Assembly (NCBI GenBank): GCA_945918315.1
Contig: CAMEIK010000035.1
Span: 1 to 8,828, forward strand
Direction of reading: 5' to 3'
Source: an uncultured Clostridia bacterium
GTDB taxonomy: Bacteria; Bacillota; Clostridia; Oscillospirales; Oscillospiraceae
Length of the DNA stretch: 8,828 nucleotides
Under the pieces are notes generated by a model. That model saw only the letters and a list, made by a program, of their open reading frames with translations, had not been told where the DNA came from and made no database searches. Positions 7,536 to 8,828 of this stretch are shown piece after piece; position 1 is the stretch's first letter, and each line of letters starts with the position of its first letter. Both the position numbers and the translations under genes were made by a program.

Positions 7536-7555
7536 CTGATAATAATCGCTATAAT
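7527..7555 (+). promoter_or_regulatory. Sigma-A-like promoter of eda-kdgK
   Basis: TTGATT (7527-7532, 4 of 6 to the -35 consensus) and a perfect TATAAT (7550-7555) lie 17 nt apart. Transcription would begin near 7562, leaving a leader of about 50 nt with the SD GAGGGAGG at 7596-7603, 9 nt from the eda ATG. I saw no catabolite-response element that keeps the conserved G and C positions and no strong palindromic operator. Only a short AATC (7544-7547) / GATT (7556-7559) inverted repeat brackets the -10 box. Confidence 0.78.
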
Positions 7556-7612
7556 GATTCACAAATGGGCTGTTTTCGGATGGCCAGGAAAATTTGAGGG
7601 AGGATTCTTTTT

Positions 7613-8257
7613 ATGAACGAGATGCAGAAAAAGATCAGCGAAGTCGGCGTTGTGCCGGTCATTAAGCTGACCGATCCCCAGCGTGACGCGGCGCCTCTTT
7701 CCGATGCTCTTTGTGCCGGCGGGGTTCCCATCGCGGAGGTTACTTTCCGCGCGGCCGGTGCGGACGAAGCAATCCGCATTATGCGTGAACGCCATCCTGA
7801 AATGCTGGTTGGTGCGGGAACGGTGCTGACAACCGAGCAGGTGGATCGTACGATTGCCGCCGGAGGTATGTTCATTGTCACTCCCGGCCTGGATGTGGAG
7901 CTGGTGAAATACTGCCAGGAAAAAGGCATTGTGTGCTTCCCCGGCTGCACCACCCCCACCGATTACCACGCGGCTTACAAGCTGGGCCTGGAGGTCCTGA
8001 AGTTCTTCCCCGCGGAGCAGTCCGGCGGTCTTGCTAAAATTAAGGCGATGTCCGCTCCTTTCCCCATGTTTAAAGTCATGCCCACCGGTGGTGTAAACCT
8101 GAAGAATCTGGCTGAGTATTCCGCCAGCCCCATTATTGCTGCCTGCGGCGGCAGCTACATGTGCCCGGACAAGCTGATTCAGGCCGGCGCATGGGACGAG
8201 ATCACGGAACTGTGCCGCAAGAGCGTTGAAATTGTGAAGGAGGCCAGAAATAAATGA
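7613..8257 (+). CDS. eda: 2-keto-3-deoxy-6-phosphogluconate (KDPG) aldolase
   Basis: Class I (Schiff-base) aldolase that cleaves KDPG to pyruvate and glyceraldehyde 3-phosphate; some family members also act on 4-hydroxy-2-oxoglutarate. The 214 aa protein matches the usual size and is a single TIM barrel. Visible active-site elements are E42 and R46 in EVTFR, GAGT at 67-70, TPGLD at 90-94, PGCTTPT at 110-116, the Schiff-base lysine K130 in LKFFPAE, and the phosphate-binding PTGGV at 157-161. These correspond to E. coli E45, R49 and K133 (from memory), so the enzyme should be active. The ATG at 7613 has a strong SD, GAGGGAGG at 7596-7603. The stop overlaps the kdgK start as ATGA, indicating translational coupling. 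The pair forms the lower part of hexuronate or ketogluconate catabolism, and whether a 6-phosphogluconate branch exists cannot be told from this window. Confidence 0.96.
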   Translation: MNEMQKKISEVGVVPVIKLTDPQRDAAPLSDALCAGGVPIAEVTFRAAGADEAIRIMRERHPEMLVGAGTVLTTEQVDRTIAAGGMFIVTPGLDVELVKYCQEKGIVCFPGCTTPTDYHAAYKLGLEVLKFFPAEQSGGLAKIKAMSAPFPMFKVMPTGGVNLKNLAEYSASPIIAACGGSYMCPDKLIQAGAWDEITELCRKSVEIVKEARNK

Positions 8258-8828
8258 GCAGAGTTGTTACCTTTGGTGAGCTGATGCTCCGGCTTCAGCC
8301 CTATAACTACGAGCGTTTTGTGCAGTGCGATCATGTGGAGTTTACCTTCGGCGGCGGAGAAGCCAACGTTGCCGTGTCCCTGGCGAATTACGGAGTGGAT
8401 GCCGCTTATGTGACCAAGCTTCCTGCCCATGCCATCGGCCAGGCTGCTGTGAATTCCCTCCGTCGCTATGGTGTGGATACCTCCCGGATCGTTCGGGGCG
8501 GCGACCGTGTGGGTATTTACTTCAATGAAAAGGGCGCTTCCCAGCGGGGCTCCGTCTGCATCTATGACCGTGCCCACTCCGCCATTCAGGAGGCCGCTCC
8601 CGCGGACTTTGACTGGGATACCATTTTTGCCGGTGCCGACTGGTTCCACTTCACCGGGATTACTCCGGCTCTGGGTCCCAACCTCGTGCAAATGTGCAAG
8701 GATGCCTGCATTGCTGCCAAGGCACACGGCTGCAAGATCTCCTGCGACCTGAACTACCGGGGCAAGCTCTGGACCCGTGCTCAGGCCCGGGAAGCCATGA
8801 CCGAGCTGTGCCAGTATGTGGATGTATG
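8254..8828 (+). CDS. kdgK: 2-keto-3-deoxygluconate kinase, PfkB family (partial, cut by the right edge)
   Basis: ATP-dependent kinase that phosphorylates 2-keto-3-deoxygluconate to KDPG, the substrate of the aldolase encoded just before it. Only the first 191 residues are present. They show the PfkB N-terminal strand VVTFGELMLRL (4-14), the first PfkB signature GGGEANVAVSLANYG (33-47), a sugar-contact region GIYF (87-90) and YDRAHSA (104-110), and DLNYRGKLW (165-173), a stretch typical of KDG kinases as opposed to fructokinases. The C-terminal ATP/anion-hole motif with the catalytic aspartate (GxGD) would lie beyond the window, so intactness cannot be judged. The ATG at 8254-8256 overlaps the eda TGA by four bases. 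AAGGAGG at 8236-8242, within the eda end, is a good SD about 11 nt upstream. If the C-terminus disagreed, a general PfkB sugar kinase would be the alternative, but adjacency to eda makes KdgK the strong choice. Confidence 0.92.
   Translation, partial: MSRVVTFGELMLRLQPYNYERFVQCDHVEFTFGGGEANVAVSLANYGVDAAYVTKLPAHAIGQAAVNSLRRYGVDTSRIVRGGDRVGIYFNEKGASQRGSVCIYDRAHSAIQEAAPADFDWDTIFAGADWFHFTGITPALGPNLVQMCKDACIAAKAHGCKISCDLNYRGKLWTRAQAREAMTELCQYVDV

Noticed and set aside
7540..7554. A possible catabolite-response element over the eda -10 region (AATCG core)
   Set aside because: Aligned to the cre consensus, the key conserved G before the AA and the C in the right half are both missing, so it does not qualify.

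Overview
The window reads as a chromosomal segment of a low-to-mid GC or GC-richer Firmicute, most likely a class Clostridia member such as an Oscillospiraceae-type gut anaerobe. This is an inference. It rests on a full-length PolC-type replicative polymerase (a Firmicutes hallmark), the order rseP-ispG-polC known from clostridial genomes, Gram-positive style Shine-Dalgarno sequences and sigma-A-like promoters, and coding DNA that looks clearly GC-rich in third positions. No phage, transposon, CRISPR or toxin genes are visible. All six recognised genes lie on the + strand and coding density is high.

Positions 1-6583 hold the right part of a housekeeping operon: rseP (site-2 family membrane protease), ispG (penultimate step of the MEP isoprenoid pathway, [4Fe-4S] enzyme) and polC (DNA polymerase III alpha with built-in 3'-5' exonuclease). 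The first bases may be the tail of another gene overlapping the rseP start. rseP and ispG are 7 nt apart. ispG and polC are separated by 83 nt carrying an extended interrupted hairpin that is not a terminator. A strong intrinsic terminator closes the unit after polC.

Positions 6584-7535 are a separate monocistronic unit: a sigma-A-like promoter (TTGCAA, 17 nt, TATAAT), a good Shine-Dalgarno, a uridine phosphorylase-type nucleoside phosphorylase gene, and a weak candidate terminator.

Positions 7527-8828 begin a sugar-acid catabolic operon with its own promoter (TTGATT, 17 nt, TATAAT): eda (KDPG aldolase) and kdgK (2-keto-3-deoxygluconate kinase, cut by the right edge), overlapping by ATGA. 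The kinase makes 2-keto-3-deoxy-6-phosphogluconate and the aldolase splits it into pyruvate and glyceraldehyde 3-phosphate, the shared lower end of hexuronate/pectin breakdown and of Entner-Doudoroff-type routes.

I found no convincing previously undescribed system. The points worth a second look are small: the ispG-polC hairpin in front of a weakly marked polC start, a helically phased direct repeat inside the udp promoter, the overlap of a weak terminator with the eda promoter, and a few residue-level departures in PolC and the nucleoside phosphorylase.
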